64,000 bases of DNA. Origin: Apostichopus japonicus. Lineage: Eukaryota > Echinodermata > Holothuroidea > Aspidochirotida > Stichopodidae. The notes beneath the pieces are model-generated. The model did no database searches and had not been told where the DNA came from. It was given only the letters and a program-made list of their open reading frames with translations. This document shows, one piece after another, positions 1 to 12,600 of the stretch. Position numbers and translations under genes: made by a program. The DNA lies in NCBI RefSeq assembly GCF_037975245.1, contig NC_092561.1:18831008-18895007 (forward strand), written 5' to 3'. How positions within the stretch are numbered: position 1 is the first letter of the stretch; each line of letters opens with the position of its first letter.

Positions 1-270
1 TTAATTCTTGGACAAAGTGAACTAACTTGCTCTACATTTTGTGAGATGTGCATGTGGTTATGTGGAAAATGAGCATATTATATGACAAGTAATCACAAAG
101 CTACCTAGCTTGCTGGTTTGAATTTGTTTTCAATCACAGTTGAATTTGTTGTCAATTGCAGACAATTAATACAACTTACTTGTAGCTGCTGGTGTACTGA
201 GTGGAATATGATAATATATAACAATGAACAATCAGTACTAACAGTATTTGTGCATGTTGCTTTCCTTCAG

Positions 271-537
271 GATTTGGGCTTTTTAAACTATATGTAGCTG
301 ATCAACTGACCAATCCTGATATCAAAAAACTTACAACTTACTTTAATTTTCCGCCGGCATTGAGTGGAAAATTGGAAGGTGATGGACTGGGATTTGTCAA
401 CAAACTTGTCGATAGAGGTATTATAAAAGAAACTGACATTTCAAGGCTTCTTAAAGCCTTGAACCAATTGAAGCTATGTGGAATACAGGAGGACGTTCGG
501 AGTGAATTCAAGAGACGTATGGAAGTTGCCCCTCAGG
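271..537 (+). CDS. Death effector domain (DED) exon of a DED-TRIM gene
   Basis: The exon follows the acceptor tttccttcag and ends at the donor G|GTAAGT. It starts with two bases of a split codon, has 88 open codons, and ends in phase 1, so an earlier coding exon lies before the window. The peptide reads as most of a six-helix DED: FKLYVADQL (helix 1), KKLTTYFNFP (helix 2), FVNKLVDRGIIKETDISRLL (helices 4-5) and KLCGIQEDVRSEF (last helix). DEDs are homotypic interaction modules of FADD, caspase-8/10 and PEA15. This assignment rests on residue pattern, not a profile search. The exon joins in frame to 3026-3110 and then to the RING exon at 3338, which makes the DED the N-terminal part of a TRIM-like protein. 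The alternative is an independent DED gene that happens to sit upstream. Confidence 0.72.
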
Positions 538-879
538 GTAAGTGATACAATCATAATTCAGTGTTTATTTAAACAGTGCACAATAGAACAAAGGAATGTG
601 TAAACGCTGGGACAACACATCGATTTGGGCTGTCAATGGTCATCTCTTATATAAGTTCAATTCTGCCAATAGAGCTTGGTAGAAACAATACCTGTCTCGT
701 AAACATGAACTCACTCACCAGTATATGGTGCATGAACTTGGGAAGTAGATTACACTTAGTAAGTCACTGGCTGATTTTTTTATTGGCTAGCTATAAGTCA
801 ATGGTCACTTTAGCTCGCTAAAAAAGACCCGTAAATAATCTTACCGAACATATGTAGTATTAGTGGACATGTCATACTT

Positions 880-1640
880 GGGTAGTAGGTGAATGCCTCT
901 TAAAGGGTCGGCTACTATCCTTCGAGCAGTTGCGGTTGGGGTTCAGTGTCATTTGAGGACAAAAGGAGTCAAACCTGAAATCATGAACAAGTTAATTCAA
1001 TAATTATTCTTAAATTGATGAATCATAGACGTCGTAGGTGGGTGCCTCTTATTAAGTTTTTACATGTGTTTGTTCTTGGGAAATGTCAAAGGATATTTGA
1101 GGTCAATAGATGTCAAAATCTGAACTTCGTGTAAACTTGATAAAAGTAAAGCCACAATGAATATGATACTCATTATGTACTTAAAGCTTAGTGAATTTAA
1201 GAACTTTGATGTTCTTTGTAGGGTTCAAGAGTCACTGAAGGAAGTTAACGTCAATATAGGTCAAAGTCTGAAAACCTTGTTCACATAATGACTCAAAAAT
1301 TTTTAGGGTAAGTTGTCAAACTATTTTAGAGGGAATAAGCACAATTTCTGTTTCCTTCATTAGTAACAATTGTTAAAAGGGGTTGGTGGCAGAGCTGTGC
1401 GTTTAGCTCAGTTAGGTAAACGAGAATGTCCATGTGTTTGTAGAGCATTTATGTGACTGTATTCAACATATGAAGACATATTTCTGGATATTGACAACAA
1501 TTTTGCATAAAACTGATATAATGTAAAATTATAATCAGTGAAATACCTGGTTGCTGCCCACAAGTGAGTAATTTCAAGTATAGGTAATAATCTTCCGGTT
1601 CCATTGTATACTTGGACAAATTTAACTCACTTGTTCAACA
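880..1640. repeat. Diverged dispersed repeat, copy 1
   Basis: It resembles 6790-7630: both have spaced GGTCA-rich phrases (for example atgtcaaaatctgaa here, catcaaatctgaaaac there). Both end near a shared phrase, cttggacaaatttaactc (1614-1631 and 7614-7631). No coding capacity or terminal repeats are visible, and the class is unknown. Boundaries are approximate. Confidence 0.4.
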
Positions 1641-1709
1641 TCAGTCCGGTAGTTGAATGGCAAAGTAGCACATGGTAGCTCTTTCTATCATTTGATGGTA
1701 TGGTGGATG

Positions 1710-2590
1710 TTAATTACCAGCTGATTCCACCCTTTTATGCCAGAAAATACAAATGTATAATATATACACTACTGTGTTACAAACAACATTAATGTGAGGA
1801 ATCCATGAGAGTGCAGTAACTAAAATTACACCAAGGCATTTTGTAGAATGGGGAACAGGTATTAAGCAATTCTGAAAAGCGATGCCTATATCGTTAAGAT
1901 TGATTATTGTTTTTGTTATGATGATGAAAAAATTCACAGACAGATTTCTTAGCATTAAGATGAAGCTTGTTAGCAGTAAACCGTGTTATTACTTTACGAA
2001 TTTCAGTGTTAATAATATTTATAAGTGTGTTCAAATATTTTCCTTTGGATAATATATTCGTGTGGTCGGCATACATGGTAAAGTCCAAATTGGTAGTGCA
2101 GTTAGGAAGATTATTAATGTAAATAATAAATAGTAGTGGCCCTAGGATCAAGCCTTGAGGCGCACAACATTTCATTTCATCCAATGGAAAATGGTAGTTA
2201 GACATATAGATACAAACTGAGAACGACCAAATAAGTAGCTTTTAACCAGATTAGGGCAGTTCTACGAGTACCATAGTGAGAAAGCTAGATGTAAGAATAG
2301 AGTGATCTAAGGTATCAAAAGCTTTTGAGAGATTGAGGAAAATACCACACGCTTATTTTTGTTCTCAAAACATTCAATTTATTTGTAAGATGTGTGATGG
2401 CATGTACGGTAGATCAAACTGGTGTTGAAAAATTATGTTGTGTTTGTTTAGGATAGTGTTTTAAAATAGGGTAATATCGTACGTAATAATACCAAACAAT
2501 AAAGCTTTATTTGGCACATTAATAAAGATATTGTCAAGAAGAGTTTCGCTGTCGGGCGTTAAAAGAGTGGGCTTATTTATGAAACCTTGA
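1710..2590 (-). pseudogene. Degenerate LINE reverse transcriptase fragment
   Basis: On the minus strand, pieces of a non-LTR reverse transcriptase can be read in order. LSKAFDTLDHSIL lies near 2300, followed by APQGLILGPLLFIIYINNL and then MYADHTNIL, where the usual YADD catalytic motif has become YADH. A downstream stretch, KCLGVIL plus LSWIPHINVV, matches the region after the palm. Stops and frameshifts interrupt it. The motif set is typical of CR1/L2/Jockey-type LINEs; I cannot choose between these. It is a dead copy in the first visible intron of the DED-TRIM gene. Confidence 0.75.
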
Positions 2591-3025
2591 AAAAAGTAGA
2601 GCTAAGAGTATTAATGAAGTGTTTTAACATCAAAATTGTTAACCGTATACTAATGTACAAATTTATGAGATACAAATTCGTAGCCTATACCAAACAATTA
2701 GTTTTTTAATGTTACTATCCTACTTGGAAGTTGACTAAAACTGTTGTCAGACTTGCATGTGATTTTGTAGCTGTAGGAGTTACATTGATTTGAAGTTATT
2801 TGGGGGTTTGTACGGTGACTGCCTTTTTCAATGATCCTATTCACAAAATCGTTAAAATGACGCATATTATATAAGTGACCAAAACGCTAAAAATTGATTC
2901 ATCATAAACTCTTTTAAGAATTCGACGCTTAAAGTTGTAACCAGTTGTACTGATGTTAAATGAATTTCGTAAATATTTCATTTATATTTAAAAGCTTATT
3001 AATACGTCGATATCTGCTTTCACAG

Positions 3026-3110
3026 ATAGTTGTTATACTCCCAACGTTGCCAACATCAGTTGTGAAGAGAGTCTTTTAGAAGACGGTTTAGAAGAAAGTA
3101 ACTCCATCGC
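3026..3110 (+). CDS. Linker exon of the DED-TRIM gene
   Basis: An 85-bp stretch bounded by a pyrimidine-rich acceptor (ctgctttcacag) and a strong donor (ATCGC|gtaagt). With the single base left by the DED exon it reads 28 codons without a stop, rich in Ser and Glu (for example SCEESLLEDGLEESNSI), and leaves two bases. Those two bases plus the first G of the exon at 3338 form a codon that puts the RING exon in frame, reading on through Thr-Ile-Met. So the phase matches on both sides. The acidic, serine-rich composition fits a flexible linker between the DED and RING. It has no recognised domain, and transcript support cannot be judged from sequence. Confidence 0.62.
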
Positions 3111-3337
3111 GTAAGTTGCGTACATGAATTCATGCCATCGCATTTGAGTAGAATGTCAAGCATTTCATAGTATTTTAATAGTTGTATTGTAATGTACATT
3201 TGTCATTTATTATGTTAAACAAATTCCTACTTGCAAACTGAACTATTTGCATGACATTGACAAACTTCACATAGACCCATTTTACATTTAAGAAGATCGT
3301 TCAATGTTTTGTATTTTTCTTCGGTTTTCATTTACAG

Positions 3338-5462
3338 GACAATTATGGATCTTTCATCGAATTCACAGAATATTGAAGTCCGTTGTTCATACTGTAAAGA
3401 TTATTTTACAGAACCCAAGCGTTTACCATGTTTTCATCGATTTTGTAAGGGATGCTTGGCAAAAGTAGTACAAGTGCACCATGAAAAGCATTTGGAATGT
3501 CCTACATGCTCACACACGTGTAACATACCAGATAAAGGATTGGATGGCTTCAAAACAGACTATCACATGGAAAAGATAGTAGAATTTCAAAAGTTTAAGT
3601 CTTTGTTCATCGCAAAAGCTATCAATGACTGTTTTGGCTGTTCCGAAGAATCTATACCTATGGTTGCTTACTGTTTTAAATGTAAAAACTTTCTATGTGA
3701 CCGATGTTACCAACTTCATCTTACAAACAAGATCATAGATGATCATAAAGAGAAAGTGATATCCGCCAAGGATTGCGCATCAGACGGTTTCGATTTGCAA
3801 AAATATTTATGTCTAAAGGAACCTGAGAAGTGTGATGTACACGTTGAGTTAACAGTCGATCTTTGCTGCTCGACTTGCAATAACATCCCAGTGTGTTTGA
3901 CATGCGCTACTGTTGGTCATGCAGAACATGATACTTGTGGTATGAAGTCTCTCGCTGCAAAAGAGGAGAAAAAGTTCATTTCAGTGAAAGAAGATCTGGA
4001 CAAATGTAAAGAAACGTACGGAGAATTGATTGAACGAATTGAAAAAGCCAATTCCAGTATACAGAAAATTGATAATCCAGCTGCTCAAAATGTTAAGGAC
4101 CAGAACGAAAGAGAAAGGATTGCAATAATAGATAAGACTAAGGAAATGAAAGACTGCCTAAAGAAAAGTAAAGATAAGTTGGATCAAAATTTGCAAAAGC
4201 AAGAGGCGTCGAATACAGAAAACAGGGATAAAGAAATTCGACAAATCAATGAAAAATACACAAACACACTAGTTGAGATTCGCAAAGACGACAAAGAAGA
4301 AAGAGACAAGTTGGACAAAAATCACGACTTTGCCCTACAAAAATTATCAAACGAGCAAAAACAAATAGAGAGGAAGATGGAGAAACAAAAGAACGATGCA
4401 AAGCAGGAACAGGAAGAGAAAGTAGCCAAAGTTTCGAAAATATCGGAAGCTGTTAATCAATTAGCAGTCAGAATGAATAATTATAACGCAACAAGGGAAA
4501 GCATTCGTCACGCTGACGATGACAGGATTACCATACAATGCCTGCCTGAGTTACATATCGCCTGCAGGCGTTTGACTGATGATTTTGAAAAGAAATCCGA
4601 AGAACTTGCCACGATACTGAGCACCAAATTTGTCATCACAATTGATAAAATGAAAGGTACCAAGCAAAAGATTCAAAGTATAACTAGTTGCGGAGAAAAC
4701 CGAATAGCGATCACGGGTATTGAATCAAAAAATACCTCATTTCTTGCTCTTATAGATTCCGAAGGAAAGCAAAGAAAATTCATCAAAACAACGGAACAAA
4801 ATGCCCAACCAAGATGTTCCATAGCCATTGTTTCAGATTCAAAGGTCGTTACTGTTTCAAAGTTTAATTTGATAAACATTTTTAATACTCAGGATTGGTC
4901 AAGATTGTTACATCAGGACATTTCGAAAATCATTTCATTTTGGTCAAACAACTGGCGTTTATCGTGTGTAGCCACAGATCGAGCCACTAAGAAAATATAT
5001 GTGGGTGCAAGCAACTTGAACATCTATGTTTTTAACGAGAAACTCGGCCACGTGCAAACTCTAGATTTGGCAAAGATCGTAAAATCCATTGCAGAAATTC
5101 TTATTCTTGAAAGCGATCTCCTGGTCTGTGATGAAAGTGAAAAAAGTGCCTACATAGTAACGAGGCAAGACAAAATATGGGTTCGCAAACATGAAATGGA
5201 AAAGATTGGAAGTATCGAGTATTGTCCAATAAGTGCCTGCACTGACAAAGATGGGTTTATTTTCATGTTGTGGTCCGCCAAGAAACAAAGAAAAGTTGTT
5301 GATTGCCGGTTTGCAAAATATAGTCCAGATGGCCGAACTGTAATCACAACAGGACCTCTGGACAAACGGTCAGAGTGTGTAACTATAATGAAGCAATCTG
5401 AAGGAAAAGAATGTCTGGTAGCTGCAACAACAAAAATCAACAATATGTTTTGTTATACACTA
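3338..5462 (+). CDS. TRIM-like RING/B-box/coiled-coil/beta-propeller exon
   Basis: Predicted RING E3 ubiquitin ligase of the TRIM-like class. The acceptor is tttacag|GACAATT, just before ATG at 3345. Counting from that Met, a C3HC4 RING uses C14, C17, C29, H31, C34, C37, C52 and C55. B-box 1 starts near C96 (CFGC...YCFKC...LCDRC). B-box 2 is CDVHVEL...CCSTCNNIPVCLTC near 163-200. A highly charged Lys/Glu coiled coil covers about 205-395. The last 270 residues contain repeated beta-strand phrases such as CTDKDGFIFML and KYSPDGRT, resembling NHL/WD-type propellers of invertebrate TRIMs. The donor CTA|GTAAGT at 5462 sits at the same YTL position as in the paralog at 28995. If the intron is retained, translation stops at 5489 (706-715 aa). 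The upstream frame continues into the DED exons. An internal start at 3345 would give a plain TRIM protein. Confidence 0.85.
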
Positions 5463-5702
5463 GTAAGTATGCTACAACATTTCTTTTAAATACATTGTCA
5501 TTTTCGGATTGATAGTTTTTTAATTACAAACTTATTTCCAGAAGGCCACATACACGGCACATCAAAGTGTTTGGCCAAGGGAATTTTTATTCTGCATAAC
5601 TTGATCAGAAGTGTATCTGTGGCATTCATTAACATGTTCATTTCGGCAATCATATGACTCATTATGAATACCACCCTTATCTCTACAGTTTGTTGGCCGA
5701 CA

Positions 5703-5712
5703 AATAAATAAA
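5703..5712 (+). terminator. Possible proximal polyadenylation signal
   Basis: Two overlapping AATAAA hexamers lie about 215 bp after the in-frame stop at 5489. They could end a short transcript that retains the intron after 5462. If the tail exons are used, this site is skipped. Confidence 0.4.
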
Positions 5713-5790
5713 CTTGTGTGCAATATAATTTCAAACTTTAATGGACAAAGGCAATTACTAATCTTAGTTTATGTTTTCATGTCTCGCTAG

Positions 5791-5901
5791 CCTCGGTCAA
5801 CTAATCCTCACACCAAGGATGCCCGCAGCAAAAACCCAGTGGAGAAGGCCATCTATCAATCAAAGTACAACAGACCAGATAACAAAGCCACTTCTGCATT
5901 G
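5791..5901 (+). CDS. Candidate tail exon of the DED-TRIM gene
   Basis: A 111-bp open segment between the acceptor ctcgctag and the donor TTG|gtaaac, phase 0 at both ends. It is therefore compatible with the donor at 5462 (phase 0) and the next candidate at 16793 (phase 0). It reads 37 polar residues with phrases such as KDARSKNPVEKAIYQSKYN and no known domain. Its composition looks coding, unlike the flanks. Its place in this gene is inferred from phase and order only. Confidence 0.45.
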
Positions 5902-7670
5902 GTAAACACAAAATCGATTTATATTTTCCGTTGATTGCGCCGCCTTAGAAGAACATTTTCTTGATTCAGTTGATCCTCTCAACCAACTCATTGGCGTTTT
6001 ATAAACTTTATCGGTTCGGTTATTTGTCAAATATCTTTTTATCCCTAAAAACGTCAACTGACATTACCTTTTCATTTAATTAATTTCAAGATCTAGGTGA
6101 AAGGATACACGTTTACTGTGGTAGGAGGATGTATGTTAAACCTGACTATATATGTTAGGTAGGATATCCATCAAAAGAGAAAACTATAAAGAAGATAGCT
6201 CTATCGACAGCTCTTTTGAAATTTAAATGAAATTTATATTCAATCATTTACTGTTCGTTGATTGTTGAATAACGTATTGTTGTCTTTTTGTTGCAAAATA
6301 GCGAATATCGGACTTAGGTGCTTCAACGTCTGGTTATTCCTCTACCACAAAAACTATGCAGCTCGGTACAACACAGACAGGTTTTGTAGTTATTTCAATC
6401 TCTTCAATAAGTACAGGGCAATGTATCATCCTGATTCTGCTGTCTCCTCCAACATAGATAGATTGATAGATAGATAGAAAACTTTATTGTCCATTTCAGA
6501 AAAAAACAATACGTTAAGTTCAATATGCAATGTAGCATGTTATAGTTCTTTTCTGATCATGTCTTTTTATGATTCTTTCACCTTTGGTCAATACCTCAAA
6601 TATCTCCTTTAGTACACAACAGAGGCTTCTGGGTATGAATTCTATGGCTTGGCTTGTAGTACTCTTTTATTCCTCGCCAGAGGCAAAATGAATCTATCAT
6701 ATGCGATGGTGTGTGTGTGTGTGCGTGCGCGCATGTGTGCGTATGTGACGCTTGTTAACACGGTAACTAAAAAAGTTAATGGTGGGTTAACTTCATATTT
6801 GTTATGTGCATCTCTCTCATTAAATACAAGGAGCAGTTTGTTTGCTGCGAAGTTCAATGGTCATGTTGGGTCACAGATGTCAAAGTATGAACACTTTGCG
6901 AACACGATCAATGAAAAGGTTCATCTTTGTTGAACTTCATATATGGTATATAGATTCAGCTTGTTTAGTACAAGAACCCTATTGAAATTGGTGGAGATCG
7001 AAGGTCATTTCGGTCAACATTTAAGTGAAAATCTTTCTTTATTTTGATACGTAGTATGTACATCCAGCTTGGTGAGTGCAAAATCATATTATAATTGGTA
7101 GAGGTGAAAGGTCACATGATGTCAACAGGCATCAAATCTGAAAACTTGTTAAACATGATAACTCCAAGTTAAAGCTACAATTAATCTAGTTGGGTCAAAT
7201 TCAGTTCAGTTAAGTTCTGTGAGGGGGCTCTATAGGTCTTCAACGAAACATACCTGGCATCCAGGTGAATAGAATCTGCTTCAGAATTCATACTCTTGCT
7301 TTAAAAATTCTCTTAAACCTTCTATCATGCCCCCCCCCCCCCTCTCTGAGCCTCAATTAAGGTGTCAACAGGTTATCTCAAAGAAGCACAACCTGGCTCT
7401 CGGGTTCAAAAGGTGAAAAACATGACAAATTTCTCAAAACTATTCCACAACAATGTTATGTAAGTCTCAACAAGTATTAAAGCGATTGCTAGCTTAAAAT
7501 TAGGAAAATGTTCTTGGTTTAGACATCTATCCTTAAAAAATCATTTTCAGTGAATGATTTGTTTCATGCCTGCAAGTGATTGCTACAAACCTTTACTGGT
7601 TCTCACTTCATTCTTGGACAAATTTAACTCTAAATTAGTCAGATAGATATTTTGTATTTTGAGGAAAAAA
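5902..7670 (+). other. Intron sequence left of the LTR element
   Basis: AT-rich sequence with a GT/GC microsatellite (6710-6750), a (GATA)n run (6460-6477), a C-run (7330-7342) and the second copy of the dispersed repeat (6790-7630). I see no gene in it. Confidence 0.4.
6790..7630. repeat. Diverged dispersed repeat, copy 2
   Basis: A counterpart of 880-1640 with similar GGTCA-spaced phrases and the same end phrase (cttggacaaatttaactc). It lies immediately left of the LTR retrotransposon insertion. No ORF or terminal repeat is seen. Confidence 0.4.
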
Positions 7671-8436
7671 TGTAATATTGTGACAAGCCCGGCTCCTCCG
7701 ATAGTAAAACTATATCGGGACTCGCGATAGAAAGGTACTGGGATATCTTGATGCCGTATTTACGCTTCTTCAGGAGATGTCTCGAACGAAAGAAAACAAT
7801 GACTTCACACAAAAAACAATTTGACAAGATAGGATTTGATTATTGATTCGGTATAATTTCTTCTCTGTCGATTCTCTTTACAAATAAAACTAAATTACAA
7901 TGATTTGACTTGACTTGACTCCGTCAATTAAACAATTAGGAGTGATGAAATAGTAACGAAGCAATGACGAACTGATCACGGAGCGCTGACGGAGTGATAA
8001 ATTTTCTGATCAAGTGATAAACTTTGCTGACGGAGTGCCCAAACTTTCGGCCTCCTTTTACTTTTAAACCTTACTTCCATAAAATCTCACTGCGCATAAT
8101 CAGAAGGCAGCCAATAACCTGACCATCCTGTATTAACTTAATGATATAAAAATAAGTGCACTGGCACTGATCTGCCCTGATTGGTTGGGAGTTTGGAAGT
8201 CCATCCCCTTTTCTATGGAAACTTCCATACCACGTGAGAGAAGCTTCTCGAATGTTCCACAGACATAATGGAATCTATTTTGGGAAAAGGCCCTGTACCA
8301 AGATTCAATAAGATAGTTAAAAACTTCTCGTGGGAAAACTGAATCCATGACCTAGATAAATACATAAGAGGCCTGTAAGGTGTCTCGATGGAGTGTTTCG
8401 GTAACATCAAAGAGATGGTATCACTATTTCATAACA
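7671..8436 (-). repeat. 3' LTR of the Gypsy-like element
   Basis: 766 bp, offset exactly 7,199 bp from the other LTR, with TG...CA ends. Short ORFs in it are chance frames repeated in both LTRs. Confidence 0.93.
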
Positions 8437-8447
8437 TCCCCCTCAAT
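8437..8447 (-). other. Polypurine tract
   Basis: On the minus strand TTGAGGGGGA directly precedes the LTR start TGTTATG. This is the expected place and composition for plus-strand priming in LTR elements. Confidence 0.7.
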
Positions 8448-9691
8448 CTTTTAAAATTTTTGGTTACTCCAAAATTTTAACATCATACTGCTTTAACTTA
8501 TCATTATCTCAAGAAGGTAGAGTACTGTAAGCACATTCACTAATATTCATTGACTTCAATAAATGGTCTTCATATATCTCAAAGGTTAACATCTTGGTTA
8601 CGAATTGTTAAAATGATCATATGGTATATACATTGACACTATCTCCATGAAAATTGAAATTGAAGTGTACCTCTTCAATATTGATGACATCATATGATGT
8701 AATCTAAAAAAAAAAATATCATTAAGATATCTTAAAGTTACATGACACAGCAAAATATGCAGTATCTCTTACAAAATACATTTATGCTTTTCATACATCA
8801 ATAATACATTTATATCAAAAGTGAAATCATGCCGTGATTGGGGAGAGATCAGAGAATACTAGACTTAGTTATCCTTTAACTGAACAGAAGAACACCTTAG
8901 CGTTCCATAAAAAATTCGTACATTAAAAAGAACCTTAAAATATTACAAACTCATTTACAAAACCTCCTCTTTAATGAAGGCATAGTTTCAAAACTGCTTT
9001 GAAACCTTGTAAATCATATACATTCACTTCAAGAAAATCAACAAAATGTGACTCGATAGCATGGTGACCCTAGGTATGCACTCCGAATTGAAAGTCTAGT
9101 AAAGTACCAAAGTACTAGATATTCGATACCATAAAAGAGACCCCATAGACTATGACATCAACAAATCTTTCTTCAAATTAACATATTACTTAACATCTTG
9201 TCTTTTCAACTTCATGATGAAATTTACTTTTGCATGAATAATTGAGGAAAAGAAAATATATACATAATTTCCTCAAAAGATCTATACTTTTATTTGCTTC
9301 GATAACTGTTGCTGTAAGCAAAAGTTGCACATCTTCAATGCTGTCTCTGAATAGCCTTCAATATAACATAAATGATGCAATGTAAATATCCCTAAAATAT
9401 TTCTCAATATATGAAAACCCATGTTGCTAATATTCCGGATATGTTCTAATTGCCGGGTAAACGTTTGAACGAATTCATAAGGAGAAATAAGGTATACTCA
9501 TTACACATTTGTCATAAAAGATGAAACTAGGTCACTTGGTGGCGTTTTTAACAATAAAGCTTATATTGTTACACCATATAGTACAATGACTTCCACTTAA
9601 TAGGTATGCAGGTAATTGCAATGACGCATTCCATTCATACAATTGTGGGCAAAACACCTGTTCATCTGAAGGTAATATGCAGTTCTACATA
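8448..9691 (-). other. Non-coding 3' internal region of the LTR element
   Basis: About 1.25 kb of AT-rich sequence between the end of the pol frame and the polypurine tract. I see no ORF of note, and no envelope-like frame. Confidence 0.6.
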
Positions 9692-12600
9692 TTAACCATA
9701 TAATGTTTGCAACATCCTGCCTGGATTGCCTGTAATGTTCAATCCCTTTTCATGGAGAAAATTCATTATTTCCTCTGTGTTGGAATATTTTCCTACATTC
9801 CACCAAAAATCATGACTCTTAAAGCCTGTTGGAAAACATGGTGTCTGATAAGTGACCAGAACCTGTAATTCACCCAATTTGTATCGAGCACGTTGGACTT
9901 TCATGTCTCCTTGTGGAGCATTTGCAAAAACTTTCTTTTGCCTTAATATGCTATCTTTCATGGAAGGATATGGAAGTGCTAATCCTTCATTATGTGCTCT
10001 ATTCTCTAGAAAGGATGCAACATTCATTGGCTTAGTGGTCATAAGACACATGACGTGATCTGAAGTTACCCCTGGCAAAATGTTACCAAACTCATCATGA
10101 AACTCAATATGTGCATCTTGCATGACATTAACATTTTCTGCATTAGAAGTGTTACTACTCAAAACATTTCTCATTCGAGCAACCTTTTCACTTGATGAAC
10201 CCTTTGTTTTCAAGACATTCCGCAATTTCTGAATGTTGGTGATATTCTTAGTTTCAGAAGATGCTCTTACAAAACATGGTTTAAGCCTGTTATAATTGAA
10301 TACATCACTAAGAATTTCTCCTTTGAGAGTGGCCAACAAATAATGAGTCCTATCCAAAACTTGATGGATCACTAGTGGTCCACACCATTCTGCAGCAATT
10401 TTGCGAGAGTTCGCAGTCAAGGAGGAAGACGTTGGCTTATATAGATACACTAATTGACCCGTTGAATAAATTGCACCTTTGTCCAGTTTTGCACTTATCT
10501 TAACATTTTGTGCATCTTGTTGCTTCTTTTGTAAGACTAACATTACCCTAGACAAATGATCAAATCGTTTCTTTAACAATGCGGCATATTCTCCATGAGA
10601 TTGTGATAATCCTGCCATTGGATTGAATGATAAATTTGTAAGATTTGGCGGCTTACGTCCAAATGCAAGTTCAAATGGGCTATAGCTACCTAACTGAGGA
10701 GAGGAAAATGTGTTATGCATAGGCTGATGTTGGGACAAATCGTACCCAATCCGTACCAAACTGATTTAAGTTCACTTTGAGGAAATTTGAAAGAGTTTGA
10801 ATGTGTCTTTCAACCTGTAAGCTTCCATGATTGCTTACACTGATGAACTTTTGTTCAATGCCTAAAGCTTTACTTAAGAGCTCCACTAATTTTCCTGTAA
10901 GAGAAGCTGCCGCATCACTTATAATACAAGACGGTGGACCAAAGGTTGTGACTACCCTCTGCAATAATGCTTCACATATTGTTTCAGCATCAAGAGTCTT
11001 AAGAGAAACACATACAACAAATCTAGTGATCTCATCACAAACAACCATCAAATGTTTAAATCCTGTAGCCGTTATGGGCATAGTCTTGAAATCCAGACTA
11101 AGTCTGTCAAAAGGACGATAAGAATCAGGAATGCGAGCATGATATTGTCTCAATTTGTCCGGTTTCTTACGGAATTCTTGACAACGGAGACATGCCTGAA
11201 TATAATTACTGATGCGTTGAAACATATTGCGCAGATAGAAATGCTGTCTAATGGTCAAATATGTACGCATTACACCCTGATGATTACTTAACAAGTCATC
11301 ATGATATCGAGATATTATCTGTTCTACCATAGTCTCAGGTACGACTAACTGAAGAGTCATCTTAGCATCATTAGTCTCATGCAAAAATATCCTGAATAAC
11401 AAACTATTACATAACAAATAATCCTCTGCTTGAGAACGAACAGTTCTAGCATGCTTAGCATTACTTGGAATAATGTCATGTGCAAGAAAATCATAAATTG
11501 GTTTGTAGTAAGGACAAGTTTGTTGTTGAATTTGCAACTCTTTTACATTAAATGGCAGATCATAGTTCTTGATCAGCTTTCCTTGAATTGCCTTCATGAC
11601 TTTATTCAATTCCTTTTGTTTTGGAATGTGTCCTGTAACCAAATGATCAATGTTTGTTATGACTGGCTTTGGCTGAGAAAATAATTCTGGTGGTGGTTCT
11701 CTGATTACCTCTGGCACTCTATGTCTACTCTGATCCACTAATCTTGGCTCTGTAGGTTGAGAAACACTTGTAAAATTTGGCACAACTAACATGTCAGGAC
11801 TATATGTATGTCTATTTTCACTCGGCATAGAAATAGTAGGCCTTTGAATATATGTTTCTCTCTTATCAGTAGAAATTACTGGTGTAGTCGTCTTTTGTGA
11901 CTCAGATTGTGGTCTCTGCGTAACATGATCACTAGAATGTGTTGCCTTGGGAACGGATGTCCTTTCAACTCTATTTGTCGATACTTTGGCTGGGGAATCC
12001 TGCTTGGACTCCTTAGTGACTTTATTTGGAAATAAATCTGGAACTTTGACTCCCATTGACCTTGCCATTGACCTTGTCATGATTGGATTAAATGTCTCCT
12101 TAGGTGGAGTTGAAAAATCCTCATAAGAACTGACCTCTTGAGCAACCTGATCTATTTCAGAGTGAAATTCCTGTGGTGCTCTAGACAAATAATCTGCCAA
12201 AACCAATTCTGAGCCTTTCTTATAACCAACCTGAAATGTATATTCTGACAACTTGAAGAGAAGCTTACGTAAGCGTGAAGTTGCTGGTTCTTGTTTCGAT
12301 TTAAACAATTCAACAATGGCCGAGTGATCAACATATGCCTCAAATTCTACATTTTGCAATAAATGTTTGAATGCTGTCACATTAATAAATAGACCCATCA
12401 TTTCTAATTCAGTTACACTATACCTCTGACATGCTGGTGGTAATATCTTAGAGTAATATGCAATAATATTCTCTTTGCCATTAACTCTTTGTGTCAAGTA
12501 TGATCCTGTTGCTACTGTGCGAGAAGGATGCAGACAAAATTTTTGGTTACCTATGTTCCTTAGTAGAATCTTTGTTCTACCTTTATGCATTTTCACTAAC

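Larger units (their letters stand above)
538..3025 (+). other. Intron holding a dispersed repeat and a LINE relic
   Basis: This is the predicted intron between the DED exon and the linker exon. It contains a diverged dispersed repeat (about 880-1640, related to 6790-7630) and an antisense non-LTR reverse transcriptase relic (about 1710-2590). I see no further convincing exon in it. Confidence 0.5.

Noticed and set aside
1395-1425. tRNA-like A-box phrase (tttagctcagttaggtaa)
   Set aside because: No matching T-arm or acceptor pairing was found, so no tRNA gene is called.
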